Below the pieces are notes generated by a model that had not been told where the DNA came from, did not search any database, and saw only the letters and a list, made by a program, of their open reading frames with translations. A stretch of DNA of 64,000 nt, taken from positions 584,501 to 648,500 of the forward strand of contig NZ_CP106869.1 in NCBI RefSeq assembly GCF_025665335.1. The letters run 5' to 3'. Source of the stretch: Xanthomonas sp. AM6 (GTDB lineage: Bacteria; Pseudomonadota; Gammaproteobacteria; Xanthomonadales; Xanthomonadaceae). Each line of letters starts with the position of its first letter. Positions within the stretch are counted from its first letter, which is position 1. The position numbers and the translations under genes are program-made. Positions 17,949 to 30,241 of the stretch are shown in pieces.

Positions 17949-18767
17949 ATGAACACCCCCCAGGATTCCAGTCTCGGCCGCGAGGTCGCCTATCCCTCGC
18001 AGTACGATCCCGCGCTGCTGTTCCCGATCCCGCGCGCTGGCGGCCGAGCCGAGATCGGCCTGGACGCCGCGCCGCTGCCGTTCTTCGGCCTCGACCGCTG
18101 GCATGCCTACGAGCTGGGCTGGCTGGACGCGCACGGCAAGCCCTGCGTGGCCACCGCCACCTTGCAGGTGCCGTGCACCTCGCCGCAGCTGATCGAATCC
18201 AAGTCGCTCAAGCTCTACCTCAACTCGCTCAACGCGATGCGCTTCAACAGCGCCGAGGCGGTGCGCGCCTGCATCGTCACCGACCTGTCGGCGCGCGCCG
18301 GCGCCGACGTGACCATGGAGTTCGGCCTGCCGCCGGTGGACCCGCTCGGCGACGGCGAGTCGCTGGACGCGCTGGACATCGCCATCGACTGCTATGGCCC
18401 GCCGCGCCCGCAGTTCCTGCTTGCCGCGGCCGACGACATCGTCGAGGAGACGCTGAGCAGCGCGCTGCTCAAGTCCAACTGCCCGGTCACCGGCCAGCCG
18501 GACTGGGCCACGCTGAGCGTGCGCTACCGCGGCGGCCGCATCGACCGCGAAGGCCTGCTGCGCTACATCGTCAGCTTCCGCGAGCACGCCGGCTTCCACG
18601 AGCAGTGCGTGGAGCAGATCTTCCACGACCTGCTGACCTGCTGCCGGCCGCAGTCGCTGCAGGTCGAGGCGCGCTACACCCGCCGCGGCGGCCTGGACAT
18701 CAATCCCTGGCGGGCCACGCCCGACGTGGCCGAGCCGATCGCCTTCCATCGCGACCCGCGCCAGTAG
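17949..18767 (+). CDS. queF: NADPH-dependent 7-cyano-7-deazaguanine reductase
   Basis: 272 residues, the long two-domain (type II) QueF that reduces the nitrile of preQ0 to preQ1 in queuosine biosynthesis for tRNA wobble position 34. The [11 protein letters not shown] motif of the QueF signature is near residue 83, and the thioimide-forming cysteine is Cys178 in [14 protein letters not shown]. The partner ribose-transfer genes (tgt, queA) are not in the window. ATG at 17949 gives the standard N terminus. Confidence 0.95.
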   Translation: MNTPQDSSLGREVAYPSQYDPALLFPIPRAGGRAEIGLDAAPLPFFGLDRWHAYELGWLDAHGKPCVATATLQVPCTSPQLIESKSLKLYLNSLNAMRFNSAEAVRACIVTDLSARAGADVTMEFGLPPVDPLGDGESLDALDIAIDCYGPPRPQFLLAAADDIVEETLSSALLKSNCPVTGQPDWATLSVRYRGGRIDREGLLRYIVSFREHAGFHEQCVEQIFHDLLTCCRPQSLQVEARYTRRGGLDINPWRATPDVAEPIAFHRDPRQ

Positions 18768-18871
18768 CGAAAGGCTGAATAGCGCCGGCGCCGTTCACGG
18801 CTGCGCGATCCGCTTTTAACAAATCCTGTGCAACCGTGGCCGCATTCCATCCATGCACGGAACCACACGCG

Positions 18872-19165
18872 ATGAACAGCGATAAGCGCGCCGATTTCTC
18901 GGCAGTCACCGCCAAGGTGGACACCACGGCGGACGTCACCCCGAAGGCCGATTTCTCCGCCGTGCAGTCGCACGTGGACACCACGGCCGAACAGGTGCAG
19001 CAGGTCTACGTGGTCAAGCAGGGCGACTCGTTGTCCAAGATCGCCAAGCTGCACTACGGCGACGGCAACGCCTGGACCCGCATCTTCGAAGCCAACCGCG
19101 ACGTGCTCGACGACCCGGACAAGATCTATCCGGGCCAGACGCTGAAGCTGCCCGCCCGCGCCTAG
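18872..19165 (+). CDS. small LysM-domain protein
   Basis: 97 residues without a signal peptide. The N-terminal half holds two copies of ADFSAV-x4-VDTTA (residues about 6-22 and 27-43), and the C-terminal half is one LysM domain (VYVVKQGDSLSKIAKLHYG to YPGQTLKLPA). The layout resembles YgaU/Kbp-type proteins, which have a BON-like N terminus and a LysM end and respond to K+ in E. coli, but here the N terminus is a short repeat instead. ATG at 18872 is taken over the upstream MAAFHP start because the repeat begins there. Function in this organism is unknown. Confidence 0.8.
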   Translation: MNSDKRADFSAVTAKVDTTADVTPKADFSAVQSHVDTTAEQVQQVYVVKQGDSLSKIAKLHYGDGNAWTRIFEANRDVLDDPDKIYPGQTLKLPARA

Positions 19166-19224
19166 CGCGGGCCTTCGCCGGACGCATTCGCCCTCCGCCA
19201 TTCCTTCCAAGGAGCACCACTTAC

Positions 19225-19755
19225 ATGAAGATCCATTCGAAGACGTTGACCTCGCCGCTGCTGCTGGCCCTGGTCGGCACCCTGGCCTTGGCCGGCTGCA
19301 AGAAGCAGGACCAGAGCCAGAACGCGACCCCGGATCCGACCTCGTCCGCACCGACCGAGAGCATGCCGGGCCCGGCCGATACCGCCAAGACGCCCGAGCA
19401 GACCGCGCCCGCCGCGGCGAACGCCGGCACGGTGACGGTGTCCGCGGTGACCGTGGGCAACACCGCCGGCGCCGACAAGGCGGTGGCGCCGCTGACCACG
19501 CTCGGCAGCAAGGACAAGATCATCGTCTCGGTGAAGACCGAAGGCTCCTCCACCAACACCAGCGTCGGCGCCAAGCTGCTGTTCCAGGACGGCCAGACCG
19601 CCGGCGAGCGCACCGAAACTCTGACCACCGCCGGCGCGGAAACCACGAATTTCGAATTCACCAACGGCAAGGGCTGGCCGGCCGGCAAGTACAAGGCCGA
19701 AGTCACCGTGAACGGCCAGGCCGCCGGCACGCCGCAGGAATTCGAGGTCAAGTGA
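19225..19755 (+). CDS. lipoprotein of unknown function
   Basis: 176 residues. A lipobox (LALAGC, Cys near residue 24) ends a signal peptide, so it should be anchored in the outer or inner membrane leaflet. A Ser/Thr/Pro-rich linker (about 25-65) precedes a beta-rich domain ([20 protein letters not shown] to the end) that looks like an immunoglobulin-like fold: [30 protein letters not shown] precedes the ATG. It ends just before a strong terminator. Confidence 0.75.
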   Translation: MKIHSKTLTSPLLLALVGTLALAGCKKQDQSQNATPDPTSSAPTESMPGPADTAKTPEQTAPAAANAGTVTVSAVTVGNTAGADKAVAPLTTLGSKDKIIVSVKTEGSSTNTSVGAKLLFQDGQTAGERTETLTTAGAETTNFEFTNGKGWPAGKYKAEVTVNGQAAGTPQEFEVK

Positions 19756-19830
19756 TGCGCCTCGCGCACAGGTAAGCAACGCAGTCACGGATCGCGCCCG
19801 CCGTCTCTCTCCCGGCCGGCGCGGTACGCT

Positions 19831-19860
19831 GGGCGCAGCCGCGAGGCTGCGCCCTTTTTT
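19831..19860 (+). terminator. rho-independent terminator
   Basis: GGGCGCAGCC (19831-19840) pairs perfectly with 19845-19854 across GCGA and is followed by six T, the best intrinsic terminator in this stretch. It ends the lipoprotein transcript. Confidence 0.92.
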
Positions 19861-22610
<2,750 letters not shown>

Positions 22611-22626
22611 CGCGGACGCGTGCCAC

Positions 22627-22653
22627 GGGGACGGGCCATGCCGGCCCGTCCCC
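22627..22653 (+). terminator. 11-bp hairpin after icd
   Basis: GGGGACGGGCC at 22627-22637 pairs with 22643-22653 over ATGCC, 17 bases after the stop. No U-run follows, so stop efficiency is uncertain. Confidence 0.5.
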
Positions 22654-22785
22654 GCTGGCGACCGGCGTGCCGAGCGCCGCGCAATCCCGGAAAAACATCG
22701 TGCGTCCTTGTCGAGACGCGGCGTCCTGGGACGTCGTGATTGGGTAACGTCGGCCGAGCGTGGCCACGCACCGAAGGAGCGCGGG

Positions 22786-23442
22786 ATGAGAAAGATCATT
22801 GTGGGAGCGTTCGTCAGCCTCGATGGCGTCATGCAGGCCCCGGGCGGGCCGGACGAGGATCCGATCGGCGGTTTCAGGCACGGCGGCTGGGCCGCCCCGT
22901 ATTTCGACCCGACGCTGGAAGGCTCGGTGGGCGAGATGTTCGCCAGGCCGTTCGACCTGCTGCTCGGGCGCAAGACCTACGACATCTTCGCCGCGCATTG
23001 GCCGTATGTCGGCGCGGACGATCCGATCGGCCCCATGTTCGGCCGGATCAACAAGTACGTCGCGACCCGCAATCCGGCGCTGGAACTCACCTGGCAGAAC
23101 AGCCACGCGCTGCGTCCCGACGCGGTTGCCGCGGTCCGGCAACTGAAGCGCGAGGACGGTCCGGACCTGCTGACCCAGGGCTCGACCGACTTCCTGAAGA
23201 CGCTGTTCGACAACGACCTGGTCGACGAGCTCAACGTGTCGTTCTTCCCGCTGGTGCTCGGCGCCGGCAAGCGGCTGTTCGGCGGCGCCTTCCACGGCGC
23301 CTTCCAACTGGTCGCATCGACGGCGTCCGCGTCCGGCGTCGTCGTCAACCGGTACGTCCGCGCCGGCGACATCGTCACCGGCTCGTTCGAATTCGAGCAG
23401 CCGACCGACGCCGAGCTGGAGCGCCGGCGCCGGTTGACCTGA
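22786..23442 (+). CDS. dihydrofolate reductase-like (RibD C-terminal) protein
   Basis: 218 residues of the RibD_C / YwjB family of NADPH-linked reductases related to DHFR and riboflavin reductase. Seen: KIIVGAFVSLDGVMQAPGG at the start, LLGRKTYDIFAAHWP, and the late LVLGAGKRLFG. It is a stand-alone protein, not part of a riboflavin cluster, and its substrate is unknown. GAAGGAGC precedes the ATG at 22786 closely. Confidence 0.8.
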   Translation: MRKIIVGAFVSLDGVMQAPGGPDEDPIGGFRHGGWAAPYFDPTLEGSVGEMFARPFDLLLGRKTYDIFAAHWPYVGADDPIGPMFGRINKYVATRNPALELTWQNSHALRPDAVAAVRQLKREDGPDLLTQGSTDFLKTLFDNDLVDELNVSFFPLVLGAGKRLFGGAFHGAFQLVASTASASGVVVNRYVRAGDIVTGSFEFEQPTDAELERRRRLT

Positions 23443-23546
23443 GGCAATCCGCCGCGCGGCCGAGCGCGGCTGCAGCGCCGTCGCGCGACCGGCCGGCGGT
23501 GCGTGCTGTCACGCGTAAGCGCCGCGCGGGCGTGCGTCCGCGGCGG

Positions 23547-23771
23547 TCAGCGGAACGGCGAGAGCGCGGTCATCGCCCGCAGCAGCGCCGAATGACCGCG
23601 CGAGGCCGCCGGGGCCGGCTCGCCGGGCGCGGCCTGCGCTGCACCGGCGGCAGGCGCCGGTGCTGCCGGTCCGGGACCTGCCGGTCCGGCCTGCGCTGCC
23701 GCCAGCGAACGCGCCAGCTCGGCATTGGCGATATGCCCGTGGTGGAACAACAGATCGCTGTAGATGCTCAT
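23547..23771 (-). CDS. small protein divergent to LysR regulator
   Basis: 74 residues. Starts MSIYSDLLFHHGHIANAELA and continues with a Pro/Ala/Gly-rich linker to SALLRAMTALSPFR. No domain or membrane segment is evident. ATG at 23771 has AGGAGC seven bases ahead. The divergent position, 95 bases from the LysR gene, makes it a likely target of that regulator, but its role is unknown. Confidence 0.6.
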   Translation of the reverse strand: MSIYSDLLFHHGHIANAELARSLAAAQAGPAGPGPAAPAPAAGAAQAAPGEPAPAASRGHSALLRAMTALSPFR

Positions 23772-23866
23772 CGTGGTGCTCCTGGCTTGAGTGGAATCGA
23801 CGATAGGCGCAAGCTGGGCCTTGAAAAAGCGACCATTCCGCAAGTCAGACTTGAATTGGATTCAAC

Positions 23867-24799
23867 ATGGCGCGTCCACCGCTGCATGCCCTGCAAGGTT
23901 TCGTCAGCGTCGCCCGGCTCGGCAACCTGTCGCGTGCGGCGAGCGCGATGCACCTCACCGTCAGCGCGCTGAGCCACCAGATGCGCGTGCTGGAGCAGCG
24001 CCTGGGCTATCGGCTGCTCGACCGGCACGCGCGCGGGGTGACGCTGACTGCCGACGGCCGGCGCCTGCTCGAACGCATCGGCCCGCACCTGGACGCGATC
24101 GGCGAGGCGCTGCAGCCGTTCGCCGCACGCCGCGACGACGTGCTGACGATCAGCCTGACCCCGTCGATGGCCTCGGCCTGGCTGGTGCCGCGGCTGGGCG
24201 ATTTCCTGGCGCGGCATCCGCACATCGAGATCAATCTGCTGTCCGACCAGCGCCTGGTCGATTTCGAACGCCAGCCGCAGATCGATGCGGCCTTGCGAAT
24301 CGGCGGCGGGCAGTGGCCGGGGCTGGTGGTCGAGCCGCTGTTCGACGAGTGGCTGGTGCCGATGGCCAGCCCGGCGCTGATCGCGCGGATGGGCGCGCGC
24401 AAGCGCGTGCCGCTGGCGCAGTGGCCGCTGATCGGCGATCCGGACGGCGAATGGGAGCGCTGGTTCGCTGCCGCCGGCGAAACGCCGCCCGCGCGCTACG
24501 TCGCGGTCTTCGACGATTCCGAGTCGCACCACCGCGCGGCGCTGGATGGCGTCGGCGTGGCCCTGGGCCGCGTCACCCGCGCGCGGCTGATGCTCGACGC
24601 CGGCCAGTTGGTGTCGCTGTCGCCGCACCAGGTGAAGGCGACCTGGTCGCACTACCTGGTGTATCCGCAGCGCTCGGCCACGCATGGCGGTTTCCTGGCG
24701 TTCCACGGCTGGCTGCGCGCGCAGGCCGACGAACACCAGCGGCACACGCAGGCGCTGGCGGCGCCGGCCACGGGCAAGCGCCGCCGCGCGCGCGGGTAG
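23867..24799 (+). CDS. LysR-family transcriptional regulator
   Basis: 310 residues. N-terminal winged helix-turn-helix (LHALQGFVSVARLGNLSRAASAMHLTVSALSHQMRVLEQRLG, residues about 6-48) and a C-terminal periplasmic-binding-like effector domain, closest in style to GcvA-type members. LysR proteins usually bind the gap between themselves and a divergent gene, here the small protein starting at 23771. The ligand is not deducible. Confidence 0.92.
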   Translation: MARPPLHALQGFVSVARLGNLSRAASAMHLTVSALSHQMRVLEQRLGYRLLDRHARGVTLTADGRRLLERIGPHLDAIGEALQPFAARRDDVLTISLTPSMASAWLVPRLGDFLARHPHIEINLLSDQRLVDFERQPQIDAALRIGGGQWPGLVVEPLFDEWLVPMASPALIARMGARKRVPLAQWPLIGDPDGEWERWFAAAGETPPARYVAVFDDSESHHRAALDGVGVALGRVTRARLMLDAGQLVSLSPHQVKATWSHYLVYPQRSATHGGFLAFHGWLRAQADEHQRHTQALAAPATGKRRRARG

Positions 24800-24808
24800 A
24801 CTGCGGCC

Positions 24809-26551
24809 ATGACCATCGCGCCCGATCCGCCCGTGCCCATGCAACCCCGCGCCGACGCCGTGGCGCGGACCATCCGCGATGCGTTCGAGGACTACCACGC
24901 GCGCTTCGCGCAGGTCAGCCGCCGCGCCCGCCGCCGCTTCGAGACCCGCGACTGGAACGCCGCGCGCAACGACGCGGTCGAGCGCATCGCGCTGTACGAC
25001 CAGTGCATCGGCGAGTGCATGCTGCGCCTGCGCACGCTGCTGCTCGGCCAGACCCACGACCGCGCGCTGTGGGCGCAGGTGCGCGACAGCTTCGCCGCGC
25101 AACTGCACGGGCTGATCGACCAGGAGCTGTACAAGACCTTCTACAACACGCTGACCCGGCGCTTCTTCCGCACCCAGGGCGTGGACACGCGGATCGAGTT
25201 CGTGGCGCTGGACATCGAGCCGACCGACGCGATCACCCACCCGGTGGCGCGGCACAACTACGTGGTCTCCGAGACGCGGCCGGTGGATGCGTTCGTGCGC
25301 GTGCTCGGCGACTACCCGTTCGACGTGCCGTACGCGCACCGCACGCGCTGCGCCGCGGCCATCGCGGTGCGCCTGCAAGACGACCTGGCGCACTGGGGCG
25401 AGCATCCGGTGCGCGGCATCGAATTGCTGGAGACGGTGTTCTACCGCGAGCGCCGCGCCTACCTAGTCGGGCGCGTGTTCGGCGAGCATCGCTTCTCGCC
25501 GTGCGTGATCGCGCTGGTCAACGACGCCGACGGCCTGCGCGCCGAAGCGGTGCTGACCAAGCGCAACGACGTGGCGCAGCTGTTCGGCATCTCGCGCAGC
25601 TACTTCCAGGCCGATCTGCCCACCGTCGGCGATGCGGTGGTGTTCCTGCGCAGCCTGTTGCCGCACAAGCCGATCGACGAGCTGTACACCATGCTCGGCC
25701 GCGCCAAGCAGGGCAAGACCGAGCGCTTCCGCACCTTCTTCCGCCACTTCCAGGCGCACCCCAACGAGCAATTGGTGCATGCCGAGGGCACGCCCGGGAT
25801 GGTCATGGCGGTGTTCACCCTGCCCAGCTACCCGCTGGTGTTCAAGCTGATCCGCGACCGCTTCGCCTATCCGAAGACGATGAGCCGCGAGCAGGTCGAG
25901 GACAAGTACGCGCTGGTGTTCAACCTGGACCGGGTCGGGCGCCTGCTCGACGCGCAGCCGTACCGTTCGCTGCGCTTCCCGCGCGCGCGCTTCGCCCCGG
26001 CGCTGCTCGACGAACTGCTGCAGGGCTGCGCGCGCAGCCTGCGCGAGGACGGCCAGGACCTGATCTTCGAGCTGTGCTACGTGCAACGCCGGCTGCGCCC
26101 GCTGAACCTGTACCTGCGCGAGCAGACCGCCGAAGCGGCGCGCGAGGCGGCGCTGGACTACGCGCAGGCGATCAAGGACATGGCGCGCAACAACATCTTC
26201 CCCGGCGACATGCTGCTGAAGAACTTCGGCGTCTCGCGCCAGGGCCGCGCGGTGTTCTACGACTACGACGAACTGTGCCTGGTCACCGACTGCACGTTCC
26301 GCGACTGGCCGCAGCCGCGCAACGAGGAGGAGGCGATGTCGGCCGAACCCTGGTTCCACGTCGCCGCGCGCGACGTGTTCCCGGAGCGCTTCGCGTTGTT
26401 CATGGGCCTGCCGGCCGCCTCGCTGGAAGCGGTCAGGCGCGTCCACGGCGAATTGTTCGACCCGCAGTGGTGGCGCGATCTGCAGGCGCGGCTGCGCGAG
26501 GACGACTATCCGGACGCACCGCCGTATCCGGAGTCGCTGCGCCTGGCCTGA
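24809..26551 (+). CDS. aceK: isocitrate dehydrogenase kinase/phosphatase
   Basis: 580 residues, full length for AceK, which phosphorylates and dephosphorylates isocitrate dehydrogenase to divert carbon into the glyoxylate bypass. Catalytic kinase segments are [21 protein letters not shown] (ATP-site lysine) and [21 protein letters not shown] (metal-binding Asp). In enterics it sits in aceBAK; here no aceA/aceB is in the window. It starts 9 bases after the LysR stop, so co-transcription with that regulator is likely. The nearest IDH gene, 2.2 kb upstream, encodes a monomeric enzyme, not the usual substrate. Confidence 0.95.
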   Translation: MTIAPDPPVPMQPRADAVARTIRDAFEDYHARFAQVSRRARRRFETRDWNAARNDAVERIALYDQCIGECMLRLRTLLLGQTHDRALWAQVRDSFAAQLHGLIDQELYKTFYNTLTRRFFRTQGVDTRIEFVALDIEPTDAITHPVARHNYVVSETRPVDAFVRVLGDYPFDVPYAHRTRCAAAIAVRLQDDLAHWGEHPVRGIELLETVFYRERRAYLVGRVFGEHRFSPCVIALVNDADGLRAEAVLTKRNDVAQLFGISRSYFQADLPTVGDAVVFLRSLLPHKPIDELYTMLGRAKQGKTERFRTFFRHFQAHPNEQLVHAEGTPGMVMAVFTLPSYPLVFKLIRDRFAYPKTMSREQVEDKYALVFNLDRVGRLLDAQPYRSLRFPRARFAPALLDELLQGCARSLREDGQDLIFELCYVQRRLRPLNLYLREQTAEAAREAALDYAQAIKDMARNNIFPGDMLLKNFGVSRQGRAVFYDYDELCLVTDCTFRDWPQPRNEEEAMSAEPWFHVAARDVFPERFALFMGLPAASLEAVRRVHGELFDPQWWRDLQARLREDDYPDAPPYPESLRLA

Positions 26552-26612
26552 CTTGCCCGCGTCGGCCGGCTGCGCTGTAATCGGCGCCTCATCCATGCAA
26601 GGACAGCGCACG

Positions 26613-27503
26613 ATGCATCGTTTATCCGGAATCTCGACGTGGCGCTGGTGCGGCCTGCTGCTGGCGCTGCTGGCGGCCACCGCGGTCGCCGCCGGCACCG
26701 GACCGGGCGCGGTGCGCAAGCAGGCCGAGAGCAGCATGCTGGTGACCGGCAAGATCGACATCGAGGCCGACGGCGCGGTGTCGGCGTTGGCCATCGATCG
26801 CGAAGAGAAGCTGCCGGGCGGCGTGGTCGCCTTCGTGCGCGCTTCGGCGAAGCAGTGGAAGTTCGAGCCGGTATTGCGCGAGGGGAAGCCGGTGCCGGCG
26901 CGCGCGCCGATGACGCTGCGCATCGTGGCCAAGCGCCTGCAGGACGATGCCTATCGGGTGGAGATCCGCCATGCCAGCTTCGCCACCTACGACCACGACG
27001 ATCGCAGTGCGGTGACGTCGCTGCAGATGGCGCCGCCGTCCTATCCGGAGGCGGCATACCGCGTCGGCGCCTCGGGCTCGGCGTATCTGCTGCTCAAGGT
27101 GATGCGCGACGGCACGGTCGCCGATGCGGCGGTGGAGCAGGTCAACCTGCGGATCGTGGCCTCCGAGAGCGAGATGAAGAAGCTGCGCGACATCTTCGCC
27201 AGGAGCGCGCTGGCGGCGGCGCGCAAGTGGACCTTCCGCGCGCCGACCGAGGGCAAGGCCGTGGCGGCGCCGTACTGGGTGGTCCGCGTCCCGGTCGACT
27301 ACGCACTGCGCGACCAGCCCACCGAAAACACGTCTGGCGGCTACGGGCGCTGGATCAGCTACATCCCCGGTCCGCGCGAGCGTGCGCCGTGGGCCGACGC
27401 CGAGGACGCGGCGGGGTTCTCGCCCGACGCACTGGCGGCCGGCGGCGTGTACATGGTCGACAACAACGGCCCGCGCCTGCTGACGCCGCTGCAGGGCAGT
27501 TGA
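26613..27503 (+). CDS. TonB C-terminal-like exported protein
   Basis: 296 residues. N-terminal hydrophobic segment (WCGLLLALLAATAVAAGT), either a signal peptide or an anchor. A TonB_C-like domain is visible from PPSYPEAAYRVGASGSAYLLLKVMRDGTVADAAVE to ARKWTFRAP. A first, weaker copy of the same fold (MLVTGKIDIEADGAVSALAID to FVRASAKQWKFEP) precedes it. It lacks the long Pro-rich spacer of true TonB, so an energy-transducing role is doubtful. Start ATG 26613 is preceded by AAGGA. Confidence 0.7.
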   Translation: MHRLSGISTWRWCGLLLALLAATAVAAGTGPGAVRKQAESSMLVTGKIDIEADGAVSALAIDREEKLPGGVVAFVRASAKQWKFEPVLREGKPVPARAPMTLRIVAKRLQDDAYRVEIRHASFATYDHDDRSAVTSLQMAPPSYPEAAYRVGASGSAYLLLKVMRDGTVADAAVEQVNLRIVASESEMKKLRDIFARSALAAARKWTFRAPTEGKAVAAPYWVVRVPVDYALRDQPTENTSGGYGRWISYIPGPRERAPWADAEDAAGFSPDALAAGGVYMVDNNGPRLLTPLQGS

Positions 27504-27555
27504 GCGGCGCCAGGCAGCGTTGCCTTCGCGGCCCGCCGATCCACCGTCCATAACA

Positions 27556-27583
27556 AAAACGCCCCGCGGAGGCGGGGCGTTTT
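27556..27583. terminator. bidirectional terminator between TonB-like gene and rho
   Basis: AAAACGCCCCGC (27556-27567) pairs with GCGGGGCGTTTT (27572-27583) over a 4-base loop, with A and T runs on both sides. It serves the convergent plus gene and rho. Confidence 0.92.
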
Positions 27584-27609
27584 CTTGTCCGGCTCGTCGC
27601 TGCGGCGGC

Positions 27610-29457
27610 TCAGCGCTTCATCGAACCGAAGAACTCGTCGTTGGACTTGGTGTTCTTCATCTTGTCCAGCAGGAATTCCATCGCTGCGATCTCGTCCATC
27701 GGATGCAGCAGCTTGCGCAGGATCCAGATCTTCTGCAGCAACTCCGGCTCGATCAGCAGGTCTTCGCGGCGGGTGCCGGAACGGTTGATGTCGATCGCCG
27801 GGTACACGCGCTTCTCGGCGATGCGGCGGTTCAGGTGCACTTCGCTGTTGCCGGTGCCCTTGAACTCCTCGTAGATCACCTCGTCCATCTTGCTGCCGGT
27901 CTCCACCAGCGCGGTAGCGATGATGGTCAGCGAGCCGCCTTCCTCGACGTTGCGGGCCGCGCCGAAGAAACGCTTCGGGCGGTGCAGGGCGTTGGCGTCG
28001 ACGCCGCCGCTGAGCACCTTGCCGGAGGACGGCACCACGTTGTTGTAGGCGCGGGCCAGGCGGGTGATCGAGTCGAGCAGGATCACCACGTCCTTCTTGT
28101 GCTCGACCAGGCGCTTGGCGCGTTCGATCACCATCTCGGCGACCTGCACGTGGCGCGCGGCCGGCTCGTCGAAGGTGGAGGAGATGACCTCGCCGCGCAC
28201 GGTGCGCTGCATTTCGGTCACTTCTTCCGGCCGCTCGTCGATCAGCAGCACGATCATGTGCACGTCGGGATGGTTGGTGGTGATCGCCGTGGCCACCTGC
28301 TGCATCAGCATGGTCTTGCCGGCCTTGGGCGGGGACACGATCAGCGCGCGCTGGCCCTTGCCCTGCGGCGCCATCAGGTCGAGGATGCGCCCGGAGATGT
28401 CTTCGGACGAACCGTTGCCGCGTTCCAGGGTGAAGCGCTTGCGCGGGAACAGCGCGGTCAGGTTCTCGAACAGGACCTTGTTCTTGCTCGCTTCCAGCGG
28501 CTCGCCGTTGATCGTGTCGACGATCGACAGCGCGAAGTAGCGTTCGCCGTCCTTCGGGAAGCGGATGCGGCCGGACAGGTGGTCGCCGGTGCGCAGGTTG
28601 AAGCGGCGGATCTGGCTGGGCGAGATGTAGGTGTCGTCCGGGCCGGCCAGGTAGCTGGCCTCGGCCGCGCGCAGGAAGCCGAAGCCGTCCGGCAGGATCT
28701 CCAGCACGCCGTCGGCGGCGACGCCTTCGCCGTGGCGGGTCAGCACCTTCAGCAGCGCGAAGATCACGTCCTGCTTGCGCGCGCGGGCCACGCCGTCCTG
28801 GATGTTGAGCTGCTCGGCGATGTCCAGCAGCTTCTGCGCCGGCATCCGCTTCAGGTCGCTCAGCGAGTAGATCGGGAAGCCTTCCGGCACGTTGGCGTGC
28901 GGGCGCGGCACGAACACCTCGTTGGCGCCGGTGTCGTTGGGCAGGCCGTTGTCGGGGTAGCGCTCGCGGCCACCACCACCACCGCCGCCGCCGCCGTTGC
29001 GATCGCGATCGCGGCGATTGCGGAAGCGGTCGCGGCGATTGCCCTGCTGGTTGTTCTGGTTCTGGTTGTTCTGGTTCTGCGGATTCTGGTTGTTGAAGCG
29101 CGGGTTGCCGCCTTCGCGCGCCTCGCGCGCTTCGCCGCCGTCGTTCTGGTTGCCGCCGCCCTGGCCCTGGGCATCGCCGCCGGAGGCGGGAGCGGACTGG
29201 GGCGAGGACGTGGCCTGCGCCTGCGCGTGTTCCTGCGGCGCGGCGCGTTCCTGGCGTTCGGGGCGTTCCTGCGGCGCGGAGCGCGGCGCCTCGGCCTGGG
29301 CCGGCGCCGGGTTCAGCGGCAGGTTCGGCTGCGCCGGCGCGCCGTGCTCGGCTCCGCCTTCGGCGCCGGCAACGGCCTTGCTGACGCGGGGCTTGCGCGC
29401 GCGCTTCTCGGCGGGGGCGTCGACGCTCCCGGGTTCGGTGGTGGTGTTATCGGACAA
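27610..29457 (-). CDS. rho: transcription termination factor Rho with long N-terminal extension
   Basis: 615 residues; E. coli Rho has 419. Residues about 198-615 are the canonical hexameric RNA helicase: RNA-binding CSD (GYGFL-type [39 protein letters not shown]), Walker A (SPPKAGKT), Walker B ([16 protein letters not shown]) and the R-loop region. The first ~197 residues are low-complexity: Pro/Ala/Glu-rich to about 100, N/Q-rich at 118-139, then Arg/Asp-rich and poly-Gly. TTG at 29457 is chosen because GAGGAA lies seven bases upstream and it yields MSDNTT; an upstream TTG (29502) lacks a Shine-Dalgarno sequence. Downstream of trxA, as in enterics. Confidence 0.93.
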   Translation of the reverse strand: MSDNTTTEPGSVDAPAEKRARKPRVSKAVAGAEGGAEHGAPAQPNLPLNPAPAQAEAPRSAPQERPERQERAAPQEHAQAQATSSPQSAPASGGDAQGQGGGNQNDGGEAREAREGGNPRFNNQNPQNQNNQNQNNQQGNRRDRFRNRRDRDRNGGGGGGGGGRERYPDNGLPNDTGANEVFVPRPHANVPEGFPIYSLSDLKRMPAQKLLDIAEQLNIQDGVARARKQDVIFALLKVLTRHGEGVAADGVLEILPDGFGFLRAAEASYLAGPDDTYISPSQIRRFNLRTGDHLSGRIRFPKDGERYFALSIVDTINGEPLEASKNKVLFENLTALFPRKRFTLERGNGSSEDISGRILDLMAPQGKGQRALIVSPPKAGKTMLMQQVATAITTNHPDVHMIVLLIDERPEEVTEMQRTVRGEVISSTFDEPAARHVQVAEMVIERAKRLVEHKKDVVILLDSITRLARAYNNVVPSSGKVLSGGVDANALHRPKRFFGAARNVEEGGSLTIIATALVETGSKMDEVIYEEFKGTGNSEVHLNRRIAEKRVYPAIDINRSGTRREDLLIEPELLQKIWILRKLLHPMDEIAAMEFLLDKMKNTKSNDEFFGSMKR

Positions 29458-29584
29458 GTGGTGATTCCTCGCTATGAGTGCGAGCGCCCAGCGTGGGGGC
29501 AAACGGGTTGGGAAGGGGTCTAGAAGAGAATCTTCCAGAGGGGGTGCGGTGCGCGAATGCCACCGGATACGCCGACACTATCAT
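29447..29584 (-). CDS. possible rho leader ORF overlapping the rho start
   Basis: A 45-codon frame starts ATG at 29584, reads [20 protein letters not shown] and ends TAA at 29449-29447, overlapping the TTG start of rho by 11 bases in another frame. It could couple rho translation to a leader peptide, similar in position to rhoL of E. coli, but shares no sequence I can recognise. No clear Shine-Dalgarno sequence was seen before the ATG. Confidence 0.3.
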   Translation of the reverse strand: MIVSAYPVAFAHRTPSGRFSSRPLPNPFAPTLGARTHSEESPLVR

Positions 29585-29698
29585 CGCCGCGCAACCACGG
29601 CAAGCGGGCGTTACCGGGCGATTCAGCCGGCCGGCGGCGGCGCCGCGGGCCGGTACGACAGCGGCCGCTCCGATCCGGAACGGCCGCGGGCGGGCGCC
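29458..29698 (-). promoter_or_regulatory. rho leader between trxA and rho
   Basis: This 241-base leader follows trxA on the minus strand. A G+C hairpin with arms GCGGCCG (29661-29667) and CGGCCGC (29681-29687) lies 12 bases after the trxA stop. In other bacteria the rho leader carries sites through which Rho represses its own synthesis. A cytosine-rich run (CCGCACCCCCTCT and CCCCTTCCCAACCC on the minus strand) is a plausible Rho-binding track (inference). Confidence 0.4.
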
Positions 29699-30040
29699 TC
29701 AGGCGGCCGCGCCGCCCAGGGTCTTGTCGATCATCTGGGTCAGCTGGCCCTTGCCGACCGCGCCGATCTGGGTGGCCTGGACCTGGCCGTCCTTGAACAG
29801 CAGCAGCATCGGGATCGAGCGCACGTGGTACTTGATCGCGGTGGCGCGGTTCTCGTCGACGTTGACCTTGGCGACCTTGAGCTTGCCGTCGTAGGTGTCG
29901 GCCAGGTCGTCCAGCACCGGGGCGATCATCTTGCACGGGCCGCACCATTCCGCCCAGAAGTCCACCAGGACCGGTTCGCCGGATTGCAGCACGGCGGTAT
30001 CGAAATCGGCATCGCCGACGTGTAGGACCTTGTCGCTCAC
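29699..30040 (-). CDS. trxA: thioredoxin
   Basis: 113 residues with the active site WCGPCK and the flanking [13 protein letters not shown] and [10 protein letters not shown] blocks of a classical thioredoxin, a cytoplasmic protein disulfide reductase. The start is GTG at 30040 with AGGAG nine bases ahead; no ATG fits. Divergent from rhlB and followed by rho, the same gene order as in Enterobacteriaceae. Confidence 0.95.
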   Translation of the reverse strand: MSDKVLHVGDADFDTAVLQSGEPVLVDFWAEWCGPCKMIAPVLDDLADTYDGKLKVAKVNVDENRATAIKYHVRSIPMLLLFKDGQVQATQIGAVGKGQLTQMIDKTLGGAAA

Positions 30041-30241
30041 TTGGGGTATCTCCTGGGGCAATGCGACCAGCCGGACCGGGTGGCCGCCGCATTGCGGTAA
30101 ACTGGGGCATTGCGCGGCGAAATCAAGGGATTCCCCCTGTCGCGCGACCCGGCATGGAAGTCGCCAGTGTGCGACGCTGCCGGGGCCGATGCAAGCCGCG
30201 ACCTTACGCTTCGGGCGGGGTGGCCTGACGAAGATGGAATG

